Shown piece after piece: positions 44,524 through 56,700 of a stretch of DNA of 64,000 nucleotides. Source of the DNA: Loripinus fragilis. Its lineage: Eukaryota; Mollusca; Bivalvia; Lucinida; Lucinidae. Under the pieces are notes generated by a model. It was not told where the DNA came from, ran no database searches, and saw only the letters and a program-made list of their open reading frames with translations. The position numbers and the translations under genes are program-made. The DNA is taken from NCBI GenBank assembly GCA_964019695.1, contig CAXHUL010000211.1, positions 27,706 to 91,705 on the forward strand, written 5' to 3'. How positions within the stretch are numbered: the stretch's first letter is position 1; each line of letters opens with the position of its first letter.

Positions 44524-45330
44524 CAGGCAGCAAGACTTTTATATGGATTTGCCAACATATTATTTAGTTGTTGTTGTTGCTGATGTATATGTACGAATGA
44601 TCGTTTCTGCAACTGATCATACAGTATACCCTGTGGCTGCGGTTCTTTGGTAGAATATGGGCCATATTGCGAGAAAACCGTCTTCGGGGTTTGGGAACAA
44701 GTAAGGCTCAAACCGGCCTGTAAAGCTGCTGCTAGAATTTTGAAATGTTCCATGTAGCAGGTGGAGATCTAATACTTTCCAGGAACTGAATAACAAAGGT
44801 GCTGTTTAGACTGCTCGGATGCACAGGCTAGTTGGCACCTTTGTTGATTACATACCACCAAGTCGGTTTTCTCGCGTCGTGACCCATAATTGAAATGCTG
44901 CTCGTGCTTGAAAGTTTTTATACAATATTGTATCCAGCTAAACCATCTTTTTTTAGTCAGTTTTAAAACTTAAACAAGATGTCTGAATTCAACTTTGAGT
45001 AGTCCGTTTCAATAGCGAAAATGAGGATTTCTGTGTACCCAAAAAATCAGTTCATTTTAGCCATCGTAAATGTTTGAAAAGACAGTTTGGCTGAATGAAA
45101 ACAGTGTACAAATGAAAGAAAGAAAGAAACAAAAAACACCACATTGATATAGTCTTCTTTTATTTCCCCTGCCCCACCCATTGACATCGTGCACTAATCC
45201 GAGCTATATTTACCCTTAATACTTTGTATACTGGAAATTGTTCAATCATCTGCTGATATACTCTTTTATCAAAGTTGACTTTAAAAAGTTAATTCTGTAG
45301 TAACCATCTAGAGTGTCAAACAATTTAATC
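44524..45330. other. Intergenic after the cassette
   Basis: No capsid, polymerase, integrase or terminal repeat of the cassette was found here. A GAAAGAAAGAAAGAAAC run lies at about 45115-45130. Confidence 0.45.
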
Positions 45331-45840
45331 CAGATCAGACACGACGTATTTGACGTACTGTTGGGCCTGATCGGGACAAATACTGTGACACAGAGTATTA
45401 GGTCTTAAGTGTATGCATTAGTTATCAGCAGATGACCTTAGCAGGCAACTTCTTCCGATATCACAGTCTGTGTGCCAAAAAAAGTACACCCTGATCAGTT
45501 TGCTCCTATAGAAGCAGGCTGATCCGGAATTACTCTATTTGAATGAACATGTCTGATTATTAAGGATAAATTCAAACAGTTTTATATTATTCCATACTGG
45601 GTGAAATTTCTTTCCCTTTATTTATGCCATATGAATTATGCAATCCAATTATCATTGTTTTGGAAGAGTCCATTATTTTATTTTAAAGGTCAGCAGTCAC
45701 TTTTTCTAATTATGTTTTTTTTTTTTACATTTTCTCAGTATGGCAACCAGTGTAGATCCTGGTGGAAAGTAGCTCATCTGGGTCTTCACTGGTTGCAAGG
45801 TCCCAATAATTGACATCTAAGGCATTAATGGGTTCAGAAA
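45331..45840. repeat. Decayed MITE-type palindromes
   Basis: Cores like ATCCAGATCAGACACGACG...GGGCCTGATCGGGAC (45331-45376), GCTCCTATAGAAGCAGGCTGATCC (45503-45526) and ACCAGTGTAGATCC...TCATCTGGGTCTTCACTGGTTGC (45746-45797). Ends are unclear. Confidence 0.4.
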
Positions 45841-46320
45841 TTGATTGCAAATACAGGGTACCTTAAAATGATCAAATTTTAAACAGGGTGGTTGGTTGTA
45901 AAAATTATTGGAGGCGTCACAGGTTATATAACATTTAGTCTTTTGTTTTTGCAAAAGGTGCAGACACTGATGAGATCCACATGCTACTGTATTTCATCCT
46001 GGTCTTCACTGTTTGCCAAAGTACTTGCATAATCAAAGGGGTAAGAAATCGAAGCTAGAAAAAAGAAAAACAAGAAAATAGCACAAAGAACACTAAAAAC
46101 TCATTATTTACACATCCATAGCTCCAGATAAGCCGAAGTATTAAAGCTAGATAGATAGATCTTTTCATTTTGGTCCATATCTTCTGGATGCTCATCAGAA
46201 TAATCTCAAAGAGAGACGATACTAATGAACATCCATAAGGTATATTGATCACTGGTTTTGGCGATATGAAAACATCAATACTCCTGTTTATCTGGAACTA
46301 TTACATCACCGAGTCCCAAT

Positions 46321-46773
46321 TCACAGTTCACTGTGGTCCACCGCGAATAAAGTCACTGGCTCACAGGATGAGTCCACACCCCTCCTTCTCGGTGATCGGG
46401 GTAAAGAGCGCAGAACATATGTTCTCTGAGGCTGGTCATCCGTCGATGAAACGTCACCCACTTGGATTGGTTGATGAGATTGCTGGTGTTGGTCTTGTCG
46501 TCGTCGTCGTTGCCCATGAGCCCTCATTCTAATAATCACTACAACACCAGCTCCAGTCAAGATGATGCCGACTCCTACAACCAACAACCAGTCTCCAAAT
46601 GCTGTGACAGCTGCAACTGAAAAAAAGAGCAAATGTATTACTATATGTCCGACCCTGAACCAAGACTAGCTCCTAGGCTAAACTTTAAATCTAGGCTATG
46701 AGCAAGTCTTGGTTTATTCGCACCCATTCCAACCTCACACTTTACTGGTCAGCTGCACTGTAGATACAAGTAT

Positions 46774-46816
<43 letters not shown>

Positions 46817-46927
46817 TTTGTTTATTTATTTATTTATTTATTTATCCATTTCTCTATCTATTTATTTATCATCTTATTTATTTCTATGAAGAAGGGTTGA
46901 CTTCAAGACACGTGGTTGTCTCATTGA

Positions 46928-46989
<62 letters not shown>

Positions 46990-48257
46990 TAATTTTCATT
47001 ATTATTACTATTATTATTATTATTTCCATAAAGGTTGCAACTTACTCGTTATCATCGTCGTCGTCGTCGTTGTTGTTGTCGAGACGGTGTTGTTTGTAGT
47101 AGTTTCGACATCGTCGTTGTCGTCATCATCAGCATCACTATCACTGTAGTCAGCATCACTGTCACTATTGTCGTCATCATCGTCGTCGTCGTCGTTAACT
47201 GGTTGAGCTGGTGGTGGTGGTCTGGGTCTTGGTTCCTGAAAAATTAAAATATACAATGTCAGACTCAAGATGTGAAAGCCCCTTTGGAAAATACACTCAA
47301 AAAACATGCTTTTGGATATTCAGAATGACCGTCTCAATGCGACGGTTATTTTGAGCACACAAGCACGTGTTTGAGATTCGGTCTCACCTATTATCTCCAA
47401 GTGTGGGTACTCGCAAGAACCGTTTCAATGTGACGGCTCTTATGAGCACCCAATGTTAAGAACATAGGTCAAATAATTTTACTACTACTACTACTACTAA
47501 AACTAATAATAATAATAAGAAGAAGAAAATTACATTGTTTAGGATCTGCGGTATTCTTGATGTCGGCCCCAGATTTGCATTCGCACTCGTGCAGTCTTAT
47601 CAAGGCTTATTGAAATGTTTTCTGTTTGAGCGTGTCCTTGAAAAATAAACAACTTACCATTGTCAGTTGAGCTCTTGGAGTCGTCGTCGGCGTCGATGTC
47701 ATGGAATCGCCCACACACACCACATTATCCACCCAGGTAAACCGCATGTTTAGATCTCGGAGGGTGTTGGCTATCGGAGGTAAACATTGCGATTATGGAT
47801 GGACAGGGTCTGTATTTATCCATTTTTATGTCCTATAGAAAGTTTCTTGGAGACGAAAGCAGCAAACAGTTGCTTCTATAATGAATAATAAGGACTCGGA
47901 ATGTGTTAAATGCTTTTGATCCATGTCCGTAGGACCCTGGGCGACCTTTCAAATGACGATTGTGAAATTTTCAATGAAAAAATGCTATTCGTTTGATCAT
48001 AGCTGGATTTACATCAACCTTTGACACAATTTGCTTGTGTCGCCACAATTATATATCATTCTCCTGCATGATTTATAAGAGTCGTATCTCAAAATGCTAT
48101 TAAAGCATCAATATTTGAAATTTGCTTACGTCGATATCGTTTTGGTGGTTAGCAAAATGTGCAGAGGTAACTTGACAGCTGGCATCCTTGCTATCGGAGT
48201 GACAGTGGTTTTGATTTCGGAGATTGATACAAACTGCCGCACAATTAGTGCCTGAAT
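46321..48257 (-). CDS. Probable type I membrane glycoprotein gene, four 3-prime exons (one frameshifted)
   Basis: Exons read on the minus strand. 48257-48130 (acceptor TATATCAG, donor GTAAGC) encodes CAAVCINL, NHCH and SCQVTS, a PAN/apple-like cysteine pattern. 47770-47658 (acceptor CCGATAG, donor GTAAGT) encodes FTWVDNVVCVGD and a Thr-rich stretch. 47235-47046 (acceptor TTTTTCAG, donor GTAAGT) encodes a proline run, an Asp/Ser acidic run and a long Thr-rich stalk. 46616-46321 (acceptor TTTTTTTCAG) encodes a transmembrane helix (WLLVVGVGIILTGAGVVVII), a basic Arg/Gln tail and a stop. Junction phases agree between the last three exons. The 113-bp exon lies between phase-0 borders and reads PTPSEI then a stop, so it is one base short. 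Upstream exons were not found. PAN domains bind proteins or glycans. Confidence 0.6.
46771..47022. repeat. Microsatellites (TTTA)n and (AAT)n/(ATT)n
   Basis: About 25 TTTA units at 46771-46878, about 19 AAT units at 46929-46986, and ATT units at 46998-47022. All lie in the intron before the transmembrane exon. Confidence 0.97.
47305..47452. repeat. Two short palindromic hairpin repeats in an intron
   Basis: First copy 47305-47367: GGATATTCAGAATGACCGTC, TCAATGC, GACGGTTATTTTGAGCAC. Second copy 47400-47452: GTGGGTACTCGCAAGAACCG, TTTCAATGTGACGG, CTCTTATGAGCACCC. Both share the loop CAATG and the stem GACGG. Confidence 0.75.
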
Positions 48258-49388
48258 CTGATATATTTTAAGCATGTCTTGATACAAAAAAATATGTAAT
48301 GCTACAAATGGAAGACTATCAGGGGGGCGAAATACAGAAGGGAATTTGAGACGTTTTACAGTTGTGGTGTGTTGTGAAAAGCGCCCATCTTCAGTCGGTG
48401 TCATTATGCATGTTTTTGTCTAGTGAGTCTGGGAAAACATATTTATTTAAATTCTGCACTGATTCATTTTTGGTGAAACCAGTATGCTTGATATAGGAAG
48501 GGGATATGATGGTTGGGTGGGGTGGGGGTGAGGGTATGGTCCCTGAAAGAAGGCAAGCACATGTGCCATACTTATACTCATTATCTTACCTGGCACTGCA
48601 GTATATTAACAACGTGAACAGGGTTACAAAATGCAGGTTCACATTGAGGCGCATTTTGTTGTGTAAAAGAAGTGTCAAAATGCAAGGAAACTGTCGGTTA
48701 AGATGCCACGTGTACATGATTAGTAAACCTTTGATCCAAAAATATATACATGTATGCCATCCAGACAATTGAAACACCTATAACCACCAGTCTACTGAAT
48801 CGCCACAGAACACCCAAACGCACACAGTCAAACTGAAATGCACAAAACAGCCAACCCATTAAAACTCCCAAACTCCCTAGGCAACTGATACACCCAAACC
48901 GCCCAGTCCAGGGAACCACTCAGACCACTCAGTTCACTGAAATACCCTGATCAAATCCATTGAAACGTGCAACTCACCTAGTCCACTGAAACCCCTCCTG
49001 TTGCACCGCCCTTTAGGATTCTATTCAATGAAACAAACTATATCAACAATTTACCCCCCCCCCCCAAACCGTAAAAACAACACAAACACATGAAAAAAAC
49101 CATCACAAACATTGAATGGGTTTCAACGGGGCTCTCAAGCCGGTCCCCAACCCCCCCCCCCCCCCCCCCCCCCGCCTTCCTTTCTTCCTTTTTTGCTATG
49201 CAACATCTAAAACATTTTGAATGGCATTTCGCTGGCGGGCAGATGATTGCCCGACATTGTGTGCTGGCTGGGATAGGGTATGTCCATGTCTTGTACCGTC
49301 ATCTGGTAGCTTTGCACAGATACGCTTTCTTCGGTTTTGTAAGTATTAGTGAGAAAAATGCAACAAAACATCCCATGCGATGCTTAAT
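48258..49388. other. Intergenic; degenerate CCACTGAAAC-type low complexity and poly-C
   Basis: 48780-49030 repeats short blocks like CCACTGAAAC and AACACCCAAAC. C runs occur at 49054-49064 and 49151-49173. No supported exon; upstream exons of the membrane protein could be here but I cannot find them. Confidence 0.4.
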
Positions 49389-49670
49389 CATGCATGGATC
49401 TAGAAATTTTGTCAGACGAAGTCAAACTTAACTCTGACACACTTTTTTTAGATGAATGGAGTGAGGAATCAAAAAAACACTAAAGCGGAACATCATTAGC
49501 CCAACAGCAAAACGCTGGCGGGCCGATAATAACCCAATATGGAATGCTGACTTGGTAGCTTTTGATTTTCAAGGGGATCTGGACCAGTATTGTTAAAGAG
49601 CCTCAAAGTTTGCCTATTTTCAAGGGTGGGGCTCAGGACCCTCTGACGCCCCCTCTCTGGATCCGCGCAT
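49389..49670. mobile_element. MITE, CATGCGCGGATCCAG family, diverged copy
   Basis: Starts CATGCATGGATCTAGAAATTT and ends CTCTCTGGATCCGCGCAT. Inner blocks GCTGGCGGGC, AATGCTGACTTGGTAGCTTT and TTCAAGGGGATCTGG match 39222-39535. The expected 5-bp duplication is not clear here. Confidence 0.75.
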
Positions 49671-49689
49671 CTTACTCTTAGTTGAATGC

Positions 49690-49862
49690 GCAGCTATCGA
49701 GTAACGTGAGCGTTCGAATTTCTGGCCTCTCCGGCGTCACTGTGTTGTGCCATTGAGTAAAACATATTAATCATAGCTTAGAACTGGTTCAACCCAGGAA
49801 GACCCGTCCCGACATAACTGAAAAATCTTGACTTGGATGTTAAGAATAAAATCAAACAAAAA
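49690..49862 (+). mobile_element. tRNA-derived SINE, degenerate copy
   Basis: Retains the SINE body (CTGGTTCAACCCAGGAAGACC, then GATGTTAAGAATAAAATC). The tRNA-like head is eroded (only GTTCGAATTTC remains near the B box). Confidence 0.65.
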
Positions 49863-50172
49863 TATAAAACATAATAATGAACCCTGTACAGTTTGCACAC
49901 GTTTTAAAGCTGTACTCTTTGCCCCATGGCGACAGTAAAATAAAATACCACACGTATTTAAAAGCTATTTATGTTTTTGGTCTGTTGTCAGTTCATTCTT
50001 AAAAGTATTAGTATGCATGTAAGCTTATCTGGATCTTCACTGCATATTTGTATAGGTGGACAAAGTAATCCATATAACAATACCCGTAAAATATTGAAAA
50101 TATTGCAGTTTCAGTGGTAATCCGTTCTGTTATTTTATCTTTTAACGTTTTTAAACTTTACATAGTAGTACA

Positions 50173-50408
50173 GGGCTCGGAATTACAATGGTTCCTTAAA
50201 GTTAAGGAAGACTTAAGTTAAGTATTGATATTTCAACATGCTAAATAAATTGCCTGGATCGATGCAGTACTTGTGGTCAAAGATATCATTGTGATCTACA
50301 GAAAAGTGAAACAATTTTGATTTTAATCTTATTTTTGCATCCTGAAAAATCAATACTTAACTCAGTAAGTCTTCCTTAACTTTAAGGAGGCATTGTAATT
50401 CTTGGCCC
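50173..50408. mobile_element. MITE, family C (TIR GGGCTCGGAATTACAATG)
   Basis: 236 bp. The left end GGGCTCGGAATTACAATGGTTCCTTAAAG... continues to TTAAGTTAAGTATTGAT. The right end is the inverse: ATCAATACTTAA, CTTTAAGGAGGCATTGTAAT and TCTTGGCCC. TIR of about 55 bp with a unique centre and no ORF. Confidence 0.82.
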
Positions 50409-50471
50409 AGGTCCTCATATTCCGGTAACAGCAGCCCAAACCCCTCAATGGCATATTTTTAAACAATATTA

Positions 50472-50712
50472 TTTGAGCCGCGACATGAGATTTCCAACAA
50501 TGTGGTATGTGCAACCAGCAAAGGCTCAGACCAGATTGCGCATACGCGCAGTCTGATCAGAGCCTTTGCTTGTCGCTTGAGTATTATATGAATATTAAGC
50601 TACTGAACGAACATAATTTGGAGTTTCTAAGCTTAAAAGAAGGCTACGCAGGCTCGTCTGAGTCTATTCATTTCAAAATGCCACATTGTTGGAAATCACA
50701 TGTCGCGGCTCA
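50472..50712. mobile_element. MITE, family B, second copy
   Basis: Starts GAGCCGCGACATGAGATTTCC and ends GGAAATCACATGTCGCGGCTC. It aligns with the reverse complement of 20897-21143 over its whole length, with a shared core AGACTGCGCATACGCGCAGTCTGATC-like. Confidence 0.8.
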
Positions 50713-50779
50713 TTTGTCATTCTATAAGAAGCAATAAAGATGGGTTGTATATCTTTAAGATATTTTTAAAAGTTTCACA

Positions 50780-50935
50780 CCGGATATGGGGCAATCGAAA
50801 ACGTTAATACTATCGACGAACGTAGATCAAAAATCGTTGGAAACAGGGTTTTCAACTGCCATTTGTCGCCCGATTTTTTGATTGCCATGTGTCGCCCGAC
50901 TGGACACAAATGGCAATCAAAATTTCTGTAAAAAT
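50780..50935. repeat. Single copy of the GGCAATCGAAAACG satellite unit
   Basis: GGGCAATCGAAAACGTTAAT, ACTATCGACGAACGTAGATC and GACACAAATGGCAATC match 40970-41410. Confidence 0.8.
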
Positions 50936-51476
50936 CGAATGTTTATTTAGATTTTTATGCAACTGTTCGCAGTACGACTTTAAATTATCTTTAGTTTAAT
51001 AAATGTACCTGGGTGACGTCCTTTTCAGAAAGAGATGGACAATCGGATTGTAAAGTTTAGAGCTTGGGTACAATATTTTCAATCATATCAAGTTTAGTAG
51101 TTTTATAGTTGTGATGTTTGTTCTATTATCTATAATAGAGGCCCTCCCAGGAGGTACATATTCCCTTGTTCTCTTAAATATTGACTTGTCTTCATGTTTC
51201 ATGTTTTATTTAGTTCCCTGTTCTCTGACAATATTGTTCCCCTCAGTTTGGCATTTTCCCTTTACCTAGAATAAAATGGCTTTTACAAATACACCCTAAC
51301 TCGTGAGAGGGCCTCATTGTTAAGGCATACAGAGAACTCCTCTCTCAATTCCATGATAAAAATGTTCCCTGTTAGCTCGTTATTACAGTTCCTTACCCAT
51401 TACCCGATGATCGGGTGACGTACTTGGAGTTTGACAGAGGAGGTCTGATTTTGGGAGTCGAACACTCGCTATCATT

Positions 51477-52954
51477 TTATTATGATGAAGAAAAATGATC
51501 ATTTTACCTTACATGAGTTTGGGTATTGTTTCAAATTATTAGAGTCAAAACCGTGGTATATGTCGCTGTTACAGAAACATCTGTGCACGTCCAATGAGAC
51601 TGCACAAGACTGTTTCTGAACTAGCGTGCATGACCCGTTTATTTCATAACTGTTGTGCACGTCCCGACGAGACTGCACGAGAAGGAATTTGATCATTTGC
51701 TTACATTTCTCTGTTCAACCTACTACTCAAAACATAGGCGCATGTTTCAGTATTCGAGACCTCCGTGTATGTCCGACGAGACCACGCGAGTCTGTTTCGA
51801 AGACTGTTGTGCATGTCCCAGTTTTAACATAAAACAACTACAGTGCATGTCCCTATGAGACTGCACGAGTATGTTTCTTAGAATAAAAATCAACTTTGGG
51901 TCGAAAGGAACAGAATTAATAATTTATAAAATCAGAAAATAATTATTGTCAAACAAAATATGGCATGTTAGGTATCAAAATAATCGCAACTTTATACAGA
52001 ATCTGAAACAAAATAGTTTATTTTAGTTAGAAAATGTTTTACTTTTCAACGCTAGATTTTAATTTTATTTTGTATTTTTAGACCAGGATGTGTCTCCTTA
52101 ATTAGTGAGTCGAACCCACGCTTCTCGCAGGTGTTGACATCAATTAAGGTGATCATATTTTAGCGTCTTACATTTGACGAACAATAGCGCTGTTCACACA
52201 TGAGTCAGTTGTGCAAACATGCTCACGGAAGTTGATTTCACAACGTCTGTCATCCGCGTCCGTTTGGCGGCGGCGCTATTGTCCATCAAAGGGATTTATT
52301 CTGCTCAATTATTAATCTTAATGTTTTAGGACCGCCTTATACCTCTGCCAAGGCGATTGGCTTATGCTGTATATGGTACAATATGGGCGTGTCTGTTTTT
52401 AGAATTAGAGATATTTTGAATTAGGAGAAGTTAGTTAGGATTTACCTACTAAACGGGTGACACGCGATAAGGCAGTTAGGAATTACCAACTGAACGGTTT
52501 AGAAGCAATTAATTACATAGTTTGGATCTACCAACTCAGTGTTTAAGACATAGTTTGAATTTGTCAACTGAAAGTTTAAGACATTTATTCTGTTTTTGTA
52601 ATTTTACCAAGTTTGAAGTTTAAGATTGAGAAACTAAGTTTAACGAACGCTTGGAATGTTCCAGCAAATTTATGTTATTTAAACATAAATCTTGAAGTAT
52701 TATACGATAATTAGGAGAACTTATATATTACATTGTATTCATTATTGGAACATGTTATAGTATTTTGAACATTTAGACAGTCTTGATAACGCAAAGTGAA
52801 GAAGAAAATTGGAACTTTATATCTGTCTCCAGTGTTGTCATTTTATTTATTACATTTTGAGCACGGATATACCGCTCACTCTCACAGCTCACCACCATTT
52901 GCTGATTTCCCCACCACACACCTAAGAGGCTTTAAAAGCTACATCATTAAAATT
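51477..52954 (+). repeat. Left long terminal repeat (1,478 bp)
   Basis: Begins TTATTATGATGAAG and ends CATCATTAAAATT. Near its left end (51583-51875) a motif like GTGCACGTCCxxATGAGACTGC with ACGAG and TGTTTC recurs four to five times at 45-110 bp intervals. These may be internal regulatory repeats. Confidence 0.85.
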
Positions 52955-53021
52955 GGTCGAGAGTCCGGAGTAACAACTTTTAAGCTTGTTACGTCGTTCC
53001 TGATCTACAGAGAAGAAAAAC
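52955..53021 (+). other. Putative primer-binding region of the LTR element
   Basis: TGGTCGAGAGTCCGGAG starts at the last base of the LTR (52954). The complementary tRNA 3-prime end was not identified. Confidence 0.3.
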
Positions 53022-53735
53022 ATGGACAATTCCTGGAGATACAACATTGGAGTGAACAACAGATATCATAGTTATATCAAACCATACTGGCGACCGCGGT
53101 TTCAGTCAGGTCCTGTACCAGTGAATTTAATACAAGAACCATTTGAGACACATCACGCTGTTTGGGGCCCTACGCCTGACATGACATCATTTAAGAAACA
53201 CAAGAGCAAGGCTACTCTTTCCAGAGATAGGATTAGGATGAAGATATTTTGTGAAAATAAAAATATGTGTTCCGCGTTACCATTCGCCCACCTTGATGAC
53301 ACCCAAATGAAGGAAGTGATAAGTGTTCAATTTGATTCACAACCTGATAGCAGAAAATTTAAATTAAAATCTGCTTCTAAAATAATAAAAGAGCTTAAAG
53401 CAAGTTTCAATTTATTAAATTCAACGATTCAGCTACTCTATAAGGGAAGAGAAGACGACTGCGAACGTGTTAAAGAACTAGTGAAGCTGCAGGATCAGGA
53501 AGTGTCTAACTTAAAGAATGAGCTTGAAAATGAAAAGAAAACTGTTCACAAATTCGTTGCTCAGAACGTGAAGCGTCAACGCGAAATTGTGAAACTCAAG
53601 AGAGAGCTCGCCCAATCGACGACTCTCCACACACAGGACAGGGATAAGCGTTTAAACAATAGAGCTTCCACTGCAGAGAAGGAAAATGAAGATCCGTTAA
53701 AAGACAGAAGTGTTCAAATAGGCATTGGCACATAG
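53022..53735 (+). CDS. Coiled-coil protein of the LTR element (gag-like?)
   Basis: 237 residues, ATG 67 bp after the left LTR. The N-terminus is rich in Tyr, Arg and Pro (YIKPYWRPRFQSGPV), with HHAVWGPTPDMTSFKKH at 44-60. A second block (LPFAHLDDTQMKEVISVQF, 86-104) follows. A Lys/Glu heptad coiled coil spans about 140-200 (LVKLQDQEVSNLKNEL), and the tail is charged. The position directly after the LTR is that of gag, but I see no zinc knuckle or capsid motif, so gag-like is inferred from position. The frame is intact. No relation to known proteins was certain to me. Confidence 0.55.
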   Translation: MDNSWRYNIGVNNRYHSYIKPYWRPRFQSGPVPVNLIQEPFETHHAVWGPTPDMTSFKKHKSKATLSRDRIRMKIFCENKNMCSALPFAHLDDTQMKEVISVQFDSQPDSRKFKLKSASKIIKELKASFNLLNSTIQLLYKGREDDCERVKELVKLQDQEVSNLKNELENEKKTVHKFVAQNVKRQREIVKLKRELAQSTTLHTQDRDKRLNNRASTAEKENEDPLKDRSVQIGIGT

Positions 53736-56700
53736 ATGTTTTGGGGGCTTGGTAAGTGAGCAATTCTTTTTGAAACGTGTCCTTTGCGCGCGCCTTTCAA
53801 CGGTAAGGCCCACATGAGCCTGTGCTTTGGCACAGACTCATATCAGCCTTAAAGGCGCACCAGAACTTGTTATTTTGATAAATATGACAAATACACATGT
53901 ATACGTATGCACAGGATATTTTTCGATGGGCTTTGTTCACACAAACAAAAAAAGTATTGTTTTTTGTTTTGTTTTGTTTTTACATTGGTAATATTTAAAG
54001 TTGTTATATATGCTTTTATGGAGTCAAATTTTTATGTTTCCTAAGCATGTATTAGCATTTCTGAGCGAGATTTGGGACTGAAAATGGTGTTCCAAAATAA
54101 AAGTGAACACTGAATAGAAATCGCGAGAATAATCACATTTCCACTGCTTCACAGCTAATATGTTAACTGCAATAAGTGTTAAACGGAGGAAATTCTGGTA
54201 TAGCTGCGCGATTGTGTAGTCTGGTCACTATTTCCTTTGTTTGGCATTATATTCGCTTTACTTTTAGCAAGTCGTACGAATTAAGCTTCTTACAGTCTAT
54301 AAGCTACTCTTTTTTTTTATTATCGCTCGAGATATGCGAGTTATAGAGAACATAGCATTGTTTGTTTTTTTATGGTTAAGCAGTTGTTGAGTTACATGCT
54401 GATCTGAGTCTTTGTAAAATGTATATTCTGATAGGTTAGTTTGACTGAATTATTTGAGGACGATCAAAGACTGAGCAGTACACTTAGTCAATTATGATTA
54501 TAGTTAACCTACTAGGCTGCGCTCATGCGCAGACTTGTGTCCGATTGATTGTAATTATTTTTTTTGCCACAGAGGCCTATCGGAATCATCGCAACTATAT
54601 AAATATTGCAGTAAGGCTTAATGCAATTACAAACTTTAACTACAGCCCGATTGTGGTCTTAGCATGCATAAAATTACGCTATATAAACTATGCCCAATCT
54701 GCAATCTAGACGGTGTACCGACACAGGCTAGTGTCAGACTGATCATAGTTTGCCTGAAAGTGCGAGTTACAAAGACACAGACCGACCAGGTTCTTGACAA
54801 AGTACATGTACGTCTTTGGTTCATAGTAAGATAATGCTTACGGTACACAGGCTGATCAAACATTAAGCTACTTTGATGTACACTGGCGTAATAATGAACG
54901 ACTCAGTGCAGACTGGTGCTGGCCATTAAAACTGTCATACTTATCACATTATGATATCTAAAGTGGTTAGCTCACTGAATAGCGAATACCCCAACCAAAC
55001 GATGCAAAAGCGAAGAATGATTGGAGTCTTTAGTATACATTTTGTCCATTCGTTGCCATAAACAGTGTGTATTGCACACAGCACTGTGTATGACCGGATG
55101 TTAATTTTTCCGGGCAGCTTAATTACAGCCAGATATAGATTAGGCATCATTTCTTGAATATTTTGCATTCATTCATAAACTGAGCGTGCTTACCTTCGAT
55201 CAGATCAGATGCATAGTATATTTTCCTGTAAAATGTGAAGGTGATGCGCTCAAGTCTGCTTAAATAAAGCAAAAGCAATATATGTAGATGGTTGAATCAG
55301 ACAAGGCAATCACATTATTGTATTTTTGTGTGAACGTAGGGTGAGTTTCAAGCTTCATAAACGCCATTGTTCACTTTGTTTGCAATAGTGTCAATGTGAT
55401 GGCTCTGCTTTGCATATGTACACTATATTTGTGACATTTACAATATTGGTGTTTACCATGGCAACGGGTAATATGTCCAACTTATCCTATATGCTCAGGA
55501 GCCACTTGGTCCAAAAATAAGCCCAGCCCATCCCTTCTTCTTCTGTCTTTCTTTCATCCCATATAGCTATCTGAGTTACCCGAAGCCATGTGAACACACT
55601 AGTTATGTCAATTTCTGTTTCCATACATAAACCATTTCTTCAAGGTGATAGCAATGTTTTGTGAATGGAAATACAGTGCCAAATTTGAATTTATGTATAT
55701 TAATTTTCTACTAATGGATCACAAAAAAATACACCAGAAAGGGTCGCTTTGGTGCAATGCGAAAACACGTAACGTCAGTAACTACGACGTCCATGAAGCT
55801 TGAAATACATACGTTACACATATTGGTAGACGTTAGTCTGTTGTTTCATTAAGCGAACAGTATATTTGTTAAGAGTATTTTAGTAGATAAGGATATATAT
55901 TTTGTTATGTACACCCATTATATATATATATTTTTCTCCCCTGGCATTTGTTATGCTTTTTGTCATGTCTAGACACACTAATTGTTTGGTGTATTTATAT
56001 ATATATTGATGTTCAAGCTTAGATCATAAAATAGGATTGAAATTACCTCTTGTTAGTCCAATCAGTGATTACCTTTTTCATCCAATCAGAAGCCAGGTGT
56101 TGACCAATCAATGATTACCATTTTTATCCAATCAGCAGACAGGAGAGTTAATTATCAGCCAATCAGATATTTGTTTAATGGAATAACCCTTGAAATGAAC
56201 TTGTCCATATATAAAGCATTGAAAAGAGTGCATTGAGTCAGTTGGCTTATGACTGCTGAACCGAAAGGTCTGAATAAGATCAATTGGAAGGCTACAAAGG
56301 CTATTGGACAGCTAAGAAGATATAATATACTGGTATTTTATCTACAAAGTGAGGAGTTGACTGAAACATGTCTACCGAGCTTTGTAGTTTATTTTATCAC
56401 AGTATATAGTGACTGAGCATCAGAGATCTGGCTCATTGCAGCTCATTGTCTTAAAGGCTATTTGACAGACAAGAGCAAATATATATATTTAGTGGCTAGG
56501 CCTCTCATGAATCCTGTATAAGGCGATTGGGAGACCTGGCTCACTCTAGCTCATTTGTTTGCAAGACAACTTTGTGGCTGCTCACACTGTGACAGCCTGT
56601 TATATATATATATGTAACCTTGTGTTTGCTCCGGCAGTGTTGTCACTCCGGTAATTGTTGTACAACACAGTATAATACTTATTTAGCTTTGGTTATTCCA

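Noticed and set aside
46709..46900. Ile/Tyr/Leu/Phe-rich frame
   Set aside because: Translation of the (TTTA)n microsatellite.
48698..49431. Frames across 48.7-49.4 kb
   Set aside because: They cross low-complexity CCACTGAAAC-like sequence and poly-C tracts and end in a MITE.
51499..51858. Short frames in the LTRs (both strands, repeated at 58777-59136)
   Set aside because: They are duplicated only because the LTR is; no coding features and no start context.
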